This document shows positions 1 through 10,216 of a DNA stretch of 64,000 nt, in pieces (the stretch's first letter is position 1; each line of letters begins with the position of its first letter). The position numbers were made by a program, and so were the translations under genes. Origin of the DNA: Helicobacter sp. 12S02232-10. Its GTDB lineage: Bacteria > Campylobacterota > Campylobacteria > Campylobacterales > Helicobacteraceae. The notes under the pieces were generated by a model. The model saw nothing but the letters and a program-made list of their open reading frames with translations, had not been told where the DNA came from and did not search any database. The stretch is taken from the NCBI RefSeq assembly GCF_002272895.1, contig NZ_MLAQ01000007.1, forward strand, positions 1 through 64,000, read 5' to 3'.

Positions 1-3
1 CAT

Positions 4-25
4 ATTGTTGCAATGATTGTTGCAA
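4..25. repeat. Two adjacent 10-bp direct repeats
   Basis: ATTGTTGCAA occurs at 4-13 and again at 16-25, separated by TG. The 12-base period equals four codons, so on the minus strand it would encode a repeated L-Q-Q unit if it lay inside a gene. No convincing gene start is visible at this edge, so its meaning is open. Confidence 0.5.
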
Positions 26-120
26 CATTCTTAGATTGGATAACAGCTTGCTTCCAACAAATAAACAAATCCTTTTCAGATTCAGTTTGATATTGGGGGA
101 GGGGGATTAGAAATGTGGGG

Positions 121-129
121 ATTATAACA
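121..129 (-). promoter_or_regulatory. Extended -10 promoter element facing left
   Basis: Read on the minus strand the sequence is TGTTATAAT, an extended -10 element (TG-n-TATAAT) of the kind used by Helicobacter sigma80. It points towards the left edge, so it may drive a gene that starts at or beyond base 1. No ribosome-binding site with a clear start codon can be seen between it and the edge. Confidence 0.45.
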
Positions 130-131
130 TT

Positions 132-217
132 TTATTAAAGCCTTTGATTGCTCTAGCTAGTTTATATCAGGGGCTTGTTAAATGGCAAGAATACTACAAG
201 GCTTTAATAAGTTTTTT
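132..217 (+). other. 13-bp inverted repeat followed by a T-run (structured RNA or terminator candidate)
   Basis: TTATTAAAGCCTT at 132-144 is exactly complementary to AAGGCTTTAATAA at 198-210, and six T residues follow at 212-217. The 53-base interior can form a further small hairpin (CTTG/CAAG around 175-190). The arrangement resembles the end of a structured transcript reading to the right, but no gene on the plus strand is visible upstream. The rest of 1-309 holds nothing else that I can assign. Confidence 0.4.
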
Positions 218-237
218 ATAGGATTATCTGAAATCCA

Positions 238-266
238 ATCAGAAGCATAATAATAGTGCTTCTGAT
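238..266 (-). terminator. Hairpin downstream of the EamA-family gene
   Basis: ATCAGAAGCA at 238-247 pairs perfectly with TGCTTCTGAT at 257-266 (10-bp stem, 9-base loop). It lies 44 bp beyond the stop codon of the leftward transporter gene at 310. There is no strong U-tract on that strand, so it may be a weak terminator or a 3' stability hairpin. Confidence 0.45.
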
Positions 267-309
267 ATTTAGTTCGCAGTATTATCAGAGTTTATGAGAG
301 CAGGAATGA

Positions 310-1191
310 TTATGTTTGTTTTTGGGATAAAAAAAGTCCCAATAAGACGAGCACACTGCCAATGAGGATATAAGAGGTGATAGGTTCTTTTAGAGTAAAA
401 GAGGCGACTAGAATTGAAACAATAGGAATTGTATAAAGATAAGCACTTGTCTTGAGTGTGCCTAAAATTTTCAAAGACATTCCCCAAGTTAAATAACACA
501 AAGCTGAAGCAAAAATCCCTAAAAAAAACAGATTGAATAAATTTTGAGGAATCAAAAACCTTTGCATTGAAAGATGGATTCCATCATAAAAAAGTGTCAG
601 AGAACTGAAAATAATCCCATAAAAAAAGATTTTTTTAGTGATGGCAAGTGTGTTGGCATTCTTTTTGATTTCAAATAGCTTATTCAGAAAAATCGTATAA
701 AATGCCCAACTTAAGCCAGCTAAAATACATAAAAGATCTCCCAAAGGATCGATTTGAAAAGACCTGTTTCCGTGAAATATAATGATGATGATGCCAAGAA
801 GGGCAAATATAAATCCGATGATAAAGTATTTTCCAAGTGGTTTTTTTAGGATAAAAAAACTTAAAATTGCCGTATAAATAGGGCTTATAGATACTAATAC
901 GCCCGCATTTGATGCGAGCGTATAATTAAGGGCGATATTTTCGAGCAAAAAATACAGACATACCCCAAATAAACCGCACAATGCAAAAAGTATTTCTTCT
1001 TTTAAAGATTGAGGTTTGAGAAATTTAGGATAAAAGACTAAAAGACATACATAAGCAAGCAAGAATCGAAAAACAAGAATTTCATACGAGCTGAATGCAT
1101 CCAATAAAGCTTTTGTTGCACTGAAAGTGCTACCCCAAACGAGTATGGTAAAAACAGCAAGCATATGCCCACGTAAAGCAGAATTTTTCAT
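310..1191 (-). CDS. DMT-superfamily (EamA) inner-membrane transporter
   Basis: A 293-residue protein with about ten hydrophobic segments in two homologous halves, the layout of EamA-type drug/metabolite exporters. The N-terminal segment reads TILVWGSTFSATK, close to the W-G-S/T-x-F signature of EamA repeat 1. The second half ends with a short polar tail (SQKQT). Family members export amino acids, nucleosides or other metabolites, and the substrate cannot be told from sequence. The gene stands alone, with icd 65 bp upstream on the same strand. The Shine-Dalgarno region is weak. The family assignment is firm; the specific function is unknown. Confidence 0.85.
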   Translation of the reverse strand: MKNSALRGHMLAVFTILVWGSTFSATKALLDAFSSYEILVFRFLLAYVCLLVFYPKFLKPQSLKEEILFALCGLFGVCLYFLLENIALNYTLASNAGVLVSISPIYTAILSFFILKKPLGKYFIIGFIFALLGIIIIIFHGNRSFQIDPLGDLLCILAGLSWAFYTIFLNKLFEIKKNANTLAITKKIFFYGIIFSSLTLFYDGIHLSMQRFLIPQNLFNLFFLGIFASALCYLTWGMSLKILGTLKTSAYLYTIPIVSILVASFTLKEPITSYILIGSVLVLLGLFLSQKQT

Positions 1192-1256
1192 TTATATTCT
1201 TTTAAATTTTGGTTTGGGTTTTTTGAAAGGCGCCAAAGGAGTTTTTGGCGCAGATT

Positions 1257-2549
1257 TTACATATGTTTTATCATTACATCAGCGAATTCAGAACATTTAA
1301 CTTCTTTTGCACCCTCCATTAGTCTAGCAAAGTCATAGGTAACGTTTTTGGATTCTATGGCTTTTTTCATTGAAGAAACAATCAAATCTGCAGCCTCTAT
1401 CCAACCCATATAGCGAAGCATCATCTCTGCGCTTAAAATGAGCGAACCAGGATTGACTTTGTCTTGACCAGCATATTTTGGTGCCGTGCCGTGTGTCGCT
1501 TCAAACATTGCGACTGTGTCATTAAGATTAGCACCAGGTGCGATACCAATACCCCCGACCATCGCTGCAAGTGCATCAGAAATATAATCCCCGTTGAGAT
1601 TCATTGTAGCAATGACATCGTATTCAGCAGGTCGTAAAAGGATTTGTTGCAAGAAGGCATCAGCGATCACATCTTTGATGATGATTTCTTTGCCTGTTTT
1701 AGGGTTTTTGAATTTACACCAAGGACCTCCATCGATTTCGACTGCACCAAACTCATCTTTAGCAAGAGCATAACCCCATTTCATAAAGGCTCCCTCAGTA
1801 AATTTCATAATATTGCCTTTATGTACCAAAGTAACAGAATCTCTATCGTTTTCAATCGCGTATTCAATAGCCTTTCTTACAAGACGTATTGTCCCTTCTT
1901 TACTAGAAGGCTTGATACCAATACCGCTAGTTTGGGGAAAGCGGATCTTGGTAACTTTCATTTCGTTTTGCAAGAAATCAATGATTTTTTTGACTTCAGG
2001 AGTGCCTTGAGCGAATTCAATCCCTGCATAAATATCTTCGCTGTTTTCGCGGAAGATGACCATATCGACTTTAGCAGGCTCTTTAACTGGGCTTGGGCTA
2101 CCATACCATCTGACAGGGCGGAGACAGACATAAAGATCCATCATTTGACGCAAAGCCACATTTAGAGAACGGAAACCTTCTCCTACGGGTGTGGTTAGAG
2201 GTCCTTTGATAGAGACTTTAAAGTAATTGATAGCATCTACGGTATCAGGAAGAAGCCATTGTTCCATCGGAGTTAAAGAACTTTCATTCTTAAATTTGTT
2301 ATAGCATTTTTCGCCTGTATAAACTTCATACCAAGAGATTTTTCGCTCTCCTTTGTATGCTTTTTGAACGCTGGCATCAATGACTTTTTTCATCGCTGGG
2401 GTGATATCTATGCCGATACCATCTCCTTCAATGTAGGGAATGATGGGGTTATTTGGAACATTGAGTTTTCCATCTTTGGTGATTGTAATAGCCTCTCCAC
2501 TTTCAGGTAATGTGAGGAATTTGGGGTTATAACCGTTAAAATTTGACAT
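1257..2549 (-). CDS. icd: NADP-dependent isocitrate dehydrogenase
   Basis: Converts isocitrate to 2-oxoglutarate in the TCA cycle. The protein carries the family landmarks in order: [10 protein letters not shown] near the N-terminus, the phosphorylation-loop/substrate region around [14 protein letters not shown], the [13 protein letters not shown] stretch, [15 protein letters not shown] with the active-site lysine, and GDYISD plus EATHGTAP near the C-terminus. The start is set at 2549 ([10 protein letters not shown]) rather than an ATG 12 bases upstream, because GGAG of that upstream codon forms the ribosome-binding site. The gene is transcribed divergently from gltA, which makes the preceding intermediate. 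Length (430 residues) is normal. Confidence 0.97.
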   Translation of the reverse strand: MSNFNGYNPKFLTLPESGEAITITKDGKLNVPNNPIIPYIEGDGIGIDITPAMKKVIDASVQKAYKGERKISWYEVYTGEKCYNKFKNESSLTPMEQWLLPDTVDAINYFKVSIKGPLTTPVGEGFRSLNVALRQMMDLYVCLRPVRWYGSPSPVKEPAKVDMVIFRENSEDIYAGIEFAQGTPEVKKIIDFLQNEMKVTKIRFPQTSGIGIKPSSKEGTIRLVRKAIEYAIENDRDSVTLVHKGNIMKFTEGAFMKWGYALAKDEFGAVEIDGGPWCKFKNPKTGKEIIIKDVIADAFLQQILLRPAEYDVIATMNLNGDYISDALAAMVGGIGIAPGANLNDTVAMFEATHGTAPKYAGQDKVNPGSLILSAEMMLRYMGWIEAADLIVSSMKKAIESKNVTYDFARLMEGAKEVKCSEFADVMIKHM

Positions 2550-2602
2550 TTTTTTCTCCATTGTTGAAATAATATTGTATAGTTTAGCACTAAAAATATT
2601 AA

Positions 2603-2647
2603 ATTATAGGCTATCATTGACATATTTTAATATTTTGTGTGTAAAAT
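2603..2647. promoter_or_regulatory. Divergent icd/gltA promoter region
   Basis: The 157-bp spacer between the two start codons holds a minus-strand TATAAT (2603-2608) placed for icd with a leader of about 45 bases. On the plus strand TTGACA (2617-2622) and TAAAAT (2642-2647) are placed for gltA, with a long 19-bp spacer. Assignment is by position and consensus only. Confidence 0.4.
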
Positions 2648-2706
2648 AGTGATGGCAATAAAATGTGGCAAAAAATACAAAACTTAATTTAGGAATGAGG
2701 TATAAG

Positions 2707-3990
2707 ATGGCGACAGTAACTTTAATCAACAATGAGACCAATCAGAAATTTGACTTTGATATTATAGAATGCACACGTGGTCCTAAAGCAGTAAATTTTT
2801 CAAAACTTTTTGAAACAACAGGGATTTTTTCTTATGATCCAGGGTATGGTTCGACAGCAGGATGTGAATCTACGATTAGCTACATAGATGGAAAAAAAGG
2901 CGAACTCCTTTATAAGGGGCACAGGATTGAAGATCTTGTGGCTAAATATAAATTTACGGATGTTTGCAAGCTGCTTATCAGTGAAGAGCTTCCAAAAAAT
3001 GAAAAGGAATCTTTGGAGTTTGATTTAGAATTGCGCCATCGAAGTTTTTTGCACGAAGGGCTTATCAACCTCTTTTCTGCTTTGCCTGATGGAGCTCATC
3101 CGATGGCAACGCTTTCTTCAGCCGTTTCAGTACTTTCAACTTTGTATTATGACCACAAGGATATGGAAGATGAAGATGATTACCAAACAATGGCACGTAG
3201 GATTATTGCTAAAATACCTACAATGGTAGCATTTTGTTATCGAAATGCGGTGGGTGCGCCTTTTATTTACCCTGATGTGAAGCGTTCGTATGTTGAGAAT
3301 TTTTTATATATGCTTCGGGCTTATCCTCACGGAAGACTCAAGCAAACTACCAATGGAGAAGAGGGCATCACAGCTTTAGAAGTGGAGGCATTGGACAAAA
3401 TCTTTACGCTTCATGCTGATCACGGGCAAAATGCTTCTACTACGACGGTTAGAAATGTCGCTTCTACAGGTGTTCATCCTTATGCTGCCATCAGTGCAGG
3501 AATTTCAGCTTTATGGGGTCCAGCACACGGAGGAGCAAATGAAAAAGTTCTTAAACAGCTGAATGAAATTGCAGATGTGAAAAATGTTGATAAGTTTATT
3601 GAAAAGGCTAAGGATAAAAATGATCCTTTTAGATTGATGGGCTTTGGGCATCGAGTATATAAAAACTACGATCCGCGTGCAAAAGTCCTTAAAGGTCTCA
3701 AAGATGAGTTGGATAAAAAAGGAATTAAAATGGACGCCCATTTGAGCGAGATTGCTCAAAAGGTTGAAGAAGTAGCTTTGAGTGATGAATATTTTATTGA
3801 GAGAAATCTATATCCGAATGTGGATTTTTACTCCGGCATTATTTTGACTGCTTTGAGAATCCCTACCCAGCTTTTTACGCCTATTTTTGTGATTGGCAGA
3901 ATGCCAGGATGGTGTGCGCAACTGCTTGAACACGTCAAGAATCCTCACGCAAGAATCACACGTCCAAGACAAGTTTATATCGGCAAATAA
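2707..3990 (+). CDS. gltA: Citrate synthase (type II)
   Basis: Condenses oxaloacetate and acetyl-CoA to citrate. The N-terminus ([14 protein letters not shown]) and the block [26 protein letters not shown] match the long bacterial citrate synthase family; catalytic motifs [17 protein letters not shown] and [15 protein letters not shown] are present. An in-frame ATG at 2665 would add 14 residues not typical of the family. The start at 2707 is preceded by GGAATGAGG and gives 427 residues, the usual length. It is head-to-head with icd, so the first and third TCA enzymes share a control region. As I recall, the two genes are neighbours in H. pylori but not divergent. Confidence 0.97.
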   Translation: MATVTLINNETNQKFDFDIIECTRGPKAVNFSKLFETTGIFSYDPGYGSTAGCESTISYIDGKKGELLYKGHRIEDLVAKYKFTDVCKLLISEELPKNEKESLEFDLELRHRSFLHEGLINLFSALPDGAHPMATLSSAVSVLSTLYYDHKDMEDEDDYQTMARRIIAKIPTMVAFCYRNAVGAPFIYPDVKRSYVENFLYMLRAYPHGRLKQTTNGEEGITALEVEALDKIFTLHADHGQNASTTTVRNVASTGVHPYAAISAGISALWGPAHGGANEKVLKQLNEIADVKNVDKFIEKAKDKNDPFRLMGFGHRVYKNYDPRAKVLKGLKDELDKKGIKMDAHLSEIAQKVEEVALSDEYFIERNLYPNVDFYSGIILTALRIPTQLFTPIFVIGRMPGWCAQLLEHVKNPHARITRPRQVYIGK

Positions 3991-4015
3991 TGCTTTTAAA
4001 TTTGAGATTTTTTGA

Positions 4016-4061
4016 GAAGAATAGAGGGGTCTGATCTTAAGATTTTCAGAGCGTATTCTTC
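4016..4061 (+). other. Nested hairpin between gltA and the symporter gene
   Basis: GAAGAATA at 4016-4023 pairs with TATTCTTC at 4054-4061. Inside it TCTGA (4030-4034) pairs with TCAGA (4046-4050) around the palindrome ATCTTAAGAT (4034-4043). There is no U-tract directly after the stem on the plus strand, so it may be a transcript-processing or attenuating structure rather than a simple terminator. Confidence 0.4.
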
Positions 4062-4097
4062 CTTTAAGGTATGAATGGAGATAAAAGGAGCGCTCAA

Positions 4098-5032
4098 ATG
4101 AATTTTTTAAAAAAATGTGCTTTCTTTTCGGGCAAGTATTTGGCACTTATTGTTGTTTTTTTCAGTGCAATCGCGTTATTTTTGCCCCAATATTTTGAAT
4201 TTATCAAGCCTAGTTTTATCCCTCCATTACTTGGAGTAATAATGTTTGGTATGGGGTTGTGCATTAGGATTAGTGATTTTAAAATGCTATTTTTGAAGCC
4301 TCAAGCTGTTATTATTGGCGTTTTAGCGCAGTTTATTGTGATGCCTGCTTTGGCTTTTGTTTTGATTAAGATTTTTGCGTTGCCTGTTAGTTGGCTTTAG
4401 GGGTGATTTTAGTCGGAACAAGTCCAGGCGGCACAGCTTCAAATGTTATTACTTATCTTTCGCGGGGTGATGTGGCTCTTTCTGTGGCAATCACAAGCTG
4501 TACGACCTTGCTTGCACCGATAATGACGCCTTTATTGACTTATTTGCTTGCTAATCAAAGCATAGAAGTGAATGTATGGAATATGTTTTTTTCTATCATT
4601 GAAGTTATTTTAATCCCAATAATTTTAGGCGTGAGTGTGCATAAATTTTTTCCAAAATTTTCCAAACGTTTTGAAGAAATATTACCCTTGATTTCTACGA
4701 TAGGTATTGTGGCTATCATCGCTTCAATCGTGAGTGCAAATGCGCAGAGAATTTTATCAAGTGCATTTGTGATTTTATTTGTTGTGATTTTACACAATCT
4801 TTTGGGGTATCTTTTTGGATTTCTCATTGGCAGGGTATTTAAGTTTTCTCTATCGAAGACAAAGGCACTTTCTATAGAGGTGGGAATGCAAAATTCAGGA
4901 TTGGCTGCAAGCCTTGCTGTCACTCATTTTGCAATGTATCCGCTTGCAGCTGTTCCAGCTGTGATTTTTAGTGTGTGGCACAATGTTTCAGGGGGCATAC
5001 TTGCAAGCGTGTATTCAAAGATAAAAGATTGA
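4098..5032 (+). pseudogene. Bile acid:sodium symporter family (BASS) transporter, split by a frameshift
   Basis: Two overlapping frames together spell one complete transporter of about 310 residues. The first (from ATG at 4098, preceded by AAAGGAG) gives the N-terminal membrane segments up to LPVSWL and stops with TAG at 4398-4400. The second frame resumes at about 4391 with LALGVILVGTSPGGTASN, the conserved BASS motif, and runs to 5032. Restoring one T in the TT run at 4391-4392 would read LPVSLALGVILVG without a break. The stop is TAG, so it is not a selenocysteine codon. It is either a real inactivating deletion or a sequencing error in a short T-run. Family members import organic anions such as bile acids, pantoate or keto acids. 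Confidence 0.85.
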
Positions 5033-5070
5033 GGCTCACCCCTCCCCCTTTTTTTCAAGCAGTATAAAAC

Positions 5071-6141
5071 TTAGCTTGATTTTTTCATATCAATGACATA
5101 GCGGAATTTGGCTTTGCCTGTGGTGAGATTTTCATAGGCTTTGTCAATATCTTTTGCTAAGATGATTTCAGTTTCAGGATAGATTTTATTTTCTAAAGAA
5201 AAATCAAGCATTTCTTGGGTTTCTTTGATGCCTCCAATCAAAGAGCCATAAACACGCCGATTAGCAGACCAAACAAGATTGGCAATATTGATTTTTGGAG
5301 AGACTGCTGCAGGAGGCAGACCGACAATTGCTAATTCTCCGCCATATCCGAGTAATTTGACATAAGCCATCACATCATAAGGCGTGGGTATGGTTGAGAT
5401 GATCAGATCAAATTTTTCTTTGACTCCATCTGTGGAAGTATAGAAGCTTTTAGCACCCATATCAAAAGCTTCTTGTTTTTTATTGTCATTTCTTGCAAAT
5501 ACACCTACATCCGCACCCATAACAACGGCGTATTTGACTGCCATACTACCAAGACCACCAAACCCAGCTACTCCGACTTTTGAGCCTTTTTTGACTTTTG
5601 AAAATTTTAAGGGGGAGTAGGTTGTGATACCTGCACAAAGCAAGGGGGCAACTTTTTCTAACGGAGCGTTTTGTGGGACTTTGATGGCAAACTTTTCATT
5701 CACGACAATATTGTCAGAATAGCCACCATAATGGGGTTCATTATCGTGAAAACAATCCAAACAATCATAAGTAAAAACGGTTTTACCATTTTCACAAAAT
5801 TGCTCTTGACTTTTTTTACACGCTTCGCATTCTCCGCAGGAATTGACCATACAGCCGATACCTGCATAATCTCCGACTTTAAATTTACTCACTTTATTTC
5901 CTATAGCAACCACGCGTCCAGCGATTTCGTGACCAGGTACCATCGGATAAATGCCTTCACGCCATTCACTGCGCGCACTATGGATATCACTATGGCAGAT
6001 CCCTGCATAGAGGATTTCTACTAAAACATCATTTTCTCCAACAGGGTGGCGACTGAATGTAAAGGGTTGGAATTTGTCATCTTTGGAAGACACGGCATAC
6101 CCCTTAGCGGGGATTCTTTGGGTGGTAAAATCATTTTGCAT
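5071..6141 (-). CDS. Zinc-dependent alcohol dehydrogenase, cinnamyl-alcohol type (HP1104-like)
   Basis: A medium-chain dehydrogenase that interconverts aldehydes and alcohols with NAD(P)H. Visible motifs are AGICHSDIHSAR with the catalytic-zinc Cys, GHEIAGRVVAIG, a structural-zinc lobe with four cysteines (CGECEACKK then C), and a Rossmann fingerprint GFGGLGSMAVKYA. The annotated start MQNDFTTQRIPAKGYA at 6141 follows AAGGAGTTTTT. An in-frame ATG at 6198 lacks a ribosome-binding site and would add 19 residues, so it is rejected. It ends 38 bp after the convergent symporter pseudogene. The family and cofactor class are clear; the substrate is not. Confidence 0.9.
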   Translation of the reverse strand: MQNDFTTQRIPAKGYAVSSKDDKFQPFTFSRHPVGENDVLVEILYAGICHSDIHSARSEWREGIYPMVPGHEIAGRVVAIGNKVSKFKVGDYAGIGCMVNSCGECEACKKSQEQFCENGKTVFTYDCLDCFHDNEPHYGGYSDNIVVNEKFAIKVPQNAPLEKVAPLLCAGITTYSPLKFSKVKKGSKVGVAGFGGLGSMAVKYAVVMGADVGVFARNDNKKQEAFDMGAKSFYTSTDGVKEKFDLIISTIPTPYDVMAYVKLLGYGGELAIVGLPPAAVSPKINIANLVWSANRRVYGSLIGGIKETQEMLDFSLENKIYPETEIILAKDIDKAYENLTTGKAKFRYVIDMKKSS

Positions 6142-6306
6142 AAAAACTCCTTGTTTAATAAAGATAATTTTACCCTCTTGAGGATAATTGATTGGCAAAT
6201 AAAGCCAGACTGAAGGATAATGCCACAGCTAAACAACATTAAGGACTTAAAAACTGATTTTAAATAAATGATATCAATAATATGAATTTGGAAGATAAAA
6301 AATTTT

Positions 6307-6331
6307 CAAAACTGCTTTTTAGGCAGTTTTG
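6307..6331 (-). terminator. Rho-independent terminator of groESL
   Basis: CAAAACTGC (6307-6315) pairs with GCAGTTTTG (6323-6331). Read on the minus strand the stem is followed by GAAAATTTTTT. It lies about 24 bp after the groEL stop codon. Confidence 0.75.
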
Positions 6332-6354
6332 AAGTAGAAGCAAGGAGGGGTGGA

Positions 6355-8001
<1,647 letters not shown>

Positions 8002-8024
8002 TTACTCCTTACTATAAATTTAAT

Positions 8025-8300
8025 TTATTTGCTTAAAACGCCTAAAACGTCTTCTAAATCAAGAACAATATATTCTTTGCCATCAAGTTTGATTTCGCTG
8101 CCTTTGTATTTTCCAAAAACGATTGTATCGCCTTCGCCAACGCATTTGCATTCGTCTGCTACTTTTTTGCTGACAGCCTTAACAACACCCATTAATGGTT
8201 TTTCTTTTGCATTATCAGGGATAATGATTCCAGAGCTTGTTTTATTTTCTTCTTCGAGTCTTTCGACTAAGAGTCTTTCGCCTAGTGGTTTGAACTTCAT
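8025..8300 (-). CDS. groES: Co-chaperonin GroES, short form without the metal-binding tail
   Basis: Seven-fold lid of the GroEL chamber. The 91 residues contain the family core: [14 protein letters not shown], a mobile loop [14 protein letters not shown], and the C-terminal [14 protein letters not shown]. pylori GroES is about 118 residues and carries a Cys/His-rich nickel-binding C-terminal extension; here the frame stops with TTA (TAA) straight after the core, so that domain is absent. AAGGAGAAAAA precedes the ATG. First gene of the groESL operon, under a CIRCE-like operator. Confidence 0.98.
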   Translation of the reverse strand: MKFKPLGERLLVERLEEENKTSSGIIIPDNAKEKPLMGVVKAVSKKVADECKCVGEGDTIVFGKYKGSEIKLDGKEYIVLDLEDVLGVLSK

Positions 8301-8341
8301 TTTTTCTCCTTGTTTTCAAGTTTAATTTAATAGCGTCAAAA

Positions 8342-8368
8342 TTAGCACTTAAAAAATTTAAGTGCCAT
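8342..8368 (-). promoter_or_regulatory. CIRCE-like HrcA operator of groESL
   Basis: TTAGCACTT (8342-8350), nine bases, then AAGTGCCAT (8360-8368). This follows the CIRCE layout TTAGCACTC-N9-GAGTGCTAA with eight and six of nine positions kept in the two arms. It lies 42 bp upstream of the groES ATG and overlaps the expected transcription start, the classical position for repression by HrcA. In H. pylori HrcA acts on this operon together with HspR. Confidence 0.85.
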
Positions 8369-8369
8369 A

Positions 8370-8375
8370 ATTATA
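8370..8375 (-). promoter_or_regulatory. -10 box of the groESL promoter
   Basis: A perfect TATAAT on the minus strand, placed so that transcription would start inside the adjacent CIRCE-like operator. No clear -35 is seen, which is usual for Helicobacter vegetative promoters. Confidence 0.6.
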
Positions 8376-8427
8376 TTTGGATTTATTAAACAAGTCAAGA
8401 CGCTTATGGTAAATATATCAAAATATA

Positions 8428-8467
8428 TTAGTCATATAGACTAAATATTAATATGCTATTGGCATAT
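8428..8467. repeat. Two successive 6-5-6 dyads in the groES/dnaG spacer
   Basis: TTAGTC-ATATA-GACTAA at 8428-8444 and ATATGC-TATTG-GCATAT at 8451-8467 are each perfect inverted repeats of the same geometry, with centres 23 bp apart. They sit between the groESL promoter and the dnaG start and could be operators for either gene. In AT-rich DNA chance is a real alternative. Confidence 0.35.
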
Positions 8468-8560
8468 AACTTTTTATAATTTTAGCATTGGAGTCTGTGA
8501 TTTAAGAGTGGGGGTAATATTTTTTGATAAAATTAGAATTAAAAAATCTAGGGAAGAAAA

Positions 8561-10216
8561 ATGATTACTCAAGCCTCTTTGGAGGGCTTAAAACAAACGA
8601 TTGATATTGTTGATGTGGTGGGTTCATATATTGAGCTTAGAAGAATCGGGAGTAATTTTAGTGCTTGTTGTCCATTTCACGATGAAAAAACACCCAGTTT
8701 TATTGTCAATCGTGCAAAAGGGCTTTATCATTGCTATGGTTGTGGTGTCGGTGGAGATGCGATAAAGTTTGTAATGGAGTATGAAAAAATCAGTTTTGTC
8801 GAGGCGGTGGAAAAAATCGCTGATATTTGTAATTTTTCCCTTGAATATGAAAAAAACACAGCGTTTAAAAAAGATGACTCCAAACTTTTGGAGATGATTG
8901 CAAGATTTTATCAAAGGCGATTGATGGAATTGCCTCATTGTAAAGATTATTTACTCCAAAGAGGGGTGAGTGCTTCTTCGATTGAAAAGTTTGGATTGGG
9001 ATTTTGTGGTCCAAGTTTTGAGAGTGTGAGATTTATTGAAGAGAATGGATTGGATAAAAAAGAGCTTGTTTCTTTGGGCGTGCTTGGCGAAGATAATGCA
9101 CGTATTTACGCACGATTTTCAGAGCGTATTATGTTTCCTATCTGTTCTCCAAATGGCAAGGTTGTAGGATTTGGAGGCAGAACCCTTAAAGAGGGATTGG
9201 CTAAATATATCAATTCCCCACAAACTAGGCAATTCAATAAGTCAAAGCTGCTTTATGGCTATCATATTGCTAAAGAGCATATTTATAAATACAATCAAAT
9301 CATTGTTACAGAAGGATATTTAGATGTGATTATGCTGCACCAAGCTGGCTTCAATACTGCAGTAGCAACGCTTGGAACAGCACTTACCTCCGAACATCTG
9401 CCATTGCTTGGAAAAGGGAATCCAAAGATAATTCTTAGTTATGATGGAGATAAGGCTGGAATCAATGCTGCATTTAAAGCCTCAATAATCCTTGCCAAAG
9501 AGAGTAAGGCAGGAGGTGTGGTTATATTTAAAGATGGGCTTGACCCTGCAGATATGGTAGTTAAGAAAAAAACAGATGAATTGGAATCACTTTTTTCCTC
9601 ACCCACCCCTTTTATCGAATTTGTATTCCATCAGATTGCTTTGCGATTTGATTTGAGCGATCCGCTTCAAAAAGAAAGTGCTTTAAAGGAAGCAGCAGAA
9701 TTTTTACACGGACTTTCTCCGCTTTTGCAAGAAGAATACAGAGGGTTTGTGGCTGAAATTTTAAACATCCCTTTAAATTTGATCGCTCCAAGATATAGGG
9801 GAAGTGCTAAAGTTTATCCTAAGTCTTTAGGCGTTGGTTTTCCTCAAGGGAACTCTTTTGATAAGCTTGAAAGTTTGATCATTAAATATATTTTAGAAGA
9901 TAGGACGCTTTTGGATAAGGCTGTAGAATATGTTGATAGCAGCGCATTCCTATACAGAGCAAAAGAATTTGATGCCCTTTGTAGGGGTGATTTTGAAAAT
10001 CCTGCATTGATTGGCATAGCGATTGATGAGGGGCTTTTATTGCGTGAGAACGGATTTGAGCAAGAGCTTTTGATGTTAGTTTTGAGGTACTATCAAAATC
10101 GCCTTGAAAATATGAGCAAAAGCCTTGATTTGAGTTTCGAAGAAAAGAGTTTTCAAATCCGAAAAATCAAAAATACTATTATCAAATTACGAAAAGGAGA
10201 ATTGATTTCGATATGA
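8561..10216 (+). CDS. dnaG: DNA primase
   Basis: Makes RNA primers for chromosome replication. The N-terminus has the CHC2 zinc finger (CCPFHDEKTPSF then CYGCG). The middle has the TOPRIM domain with VTEGYLDVIMLHQ, the glutamate of the catalytic site, and SYDGDKAG. The C-terminal part would contact the DnaB helicase. At 551 residues it is about the length of H. pylori primase and shorter than the E. coli protein. The start ATG follows GGGAAGAAAA. The last four bases overlap the next gene's start (ATGA), so the two are translationally coupled. The groES-groEL / dnaG arrangement matches HP0010-HP0012. Confidence 0.97.
   Translation: MITQASLEGLKQTIDIVDVVGSYIELRRIGSNFSACCPFHDEKTPSFIVNRAKGLYHCYGCGVGGDAIKFVMEYEKISFVEAVEKIADICNFSLEYEKNTAFKKDDSKLLEMIARFYQRRLMELPHCKDYLLQRGVSASSIEKFGLGFCGPSFESVRFIEENGLDKKELVSLGVLGEDNARIYARFSERIMFPICSPNGKVVGFGGRTLKEGLAKYINSPQTRQFNKSKLLYGYHIAKEHIYKYNQIIVTEGYLDVIMLHQAGFNTAVATLGTALTSEHLPLLGKGNPKIILSYDGDKAGINAAFKASIILAKESKAGGVVIFKDGLDPADMVVKKKTDELESLFSSPTPFIEFVFHQIALRFDLSDPLQKESALKEAAEFLHGLSPLLQEEYRGFVAEILNIPLNLIAPRYRGSAKVYPKSLGVGFPQGNSFDKLESLIIKYILEDRTLLDKAVEYVDSSAFLYRAKEFDALCRGDFENPALIGIAIDEGLLLRENGFEQELLMLVLRYYQNRLENMSKSLDLSFEEKSFQIRKIKNTIIKLRKGELISI

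Noticed and set aside
1..60. Possible gene start on the minus strand beginning M-L-Q-Q-S-L-Q-Q-Y at base 28
   Set aside because: No usable ribosome-binding site, only nine codons visible, and another frame is also open to the edge.
1644..2165. Open frame of 173 codons opposite icd
   Set aside because: It lies wholly antisense to a conserved enzyme gene and resembles no protein family.
4391..4400. Selenocysteine recoding as the reason for the split symporter
   Set aside because: The stop is TAG and the two halves are in different frames, so UGA recoding cannot join them.
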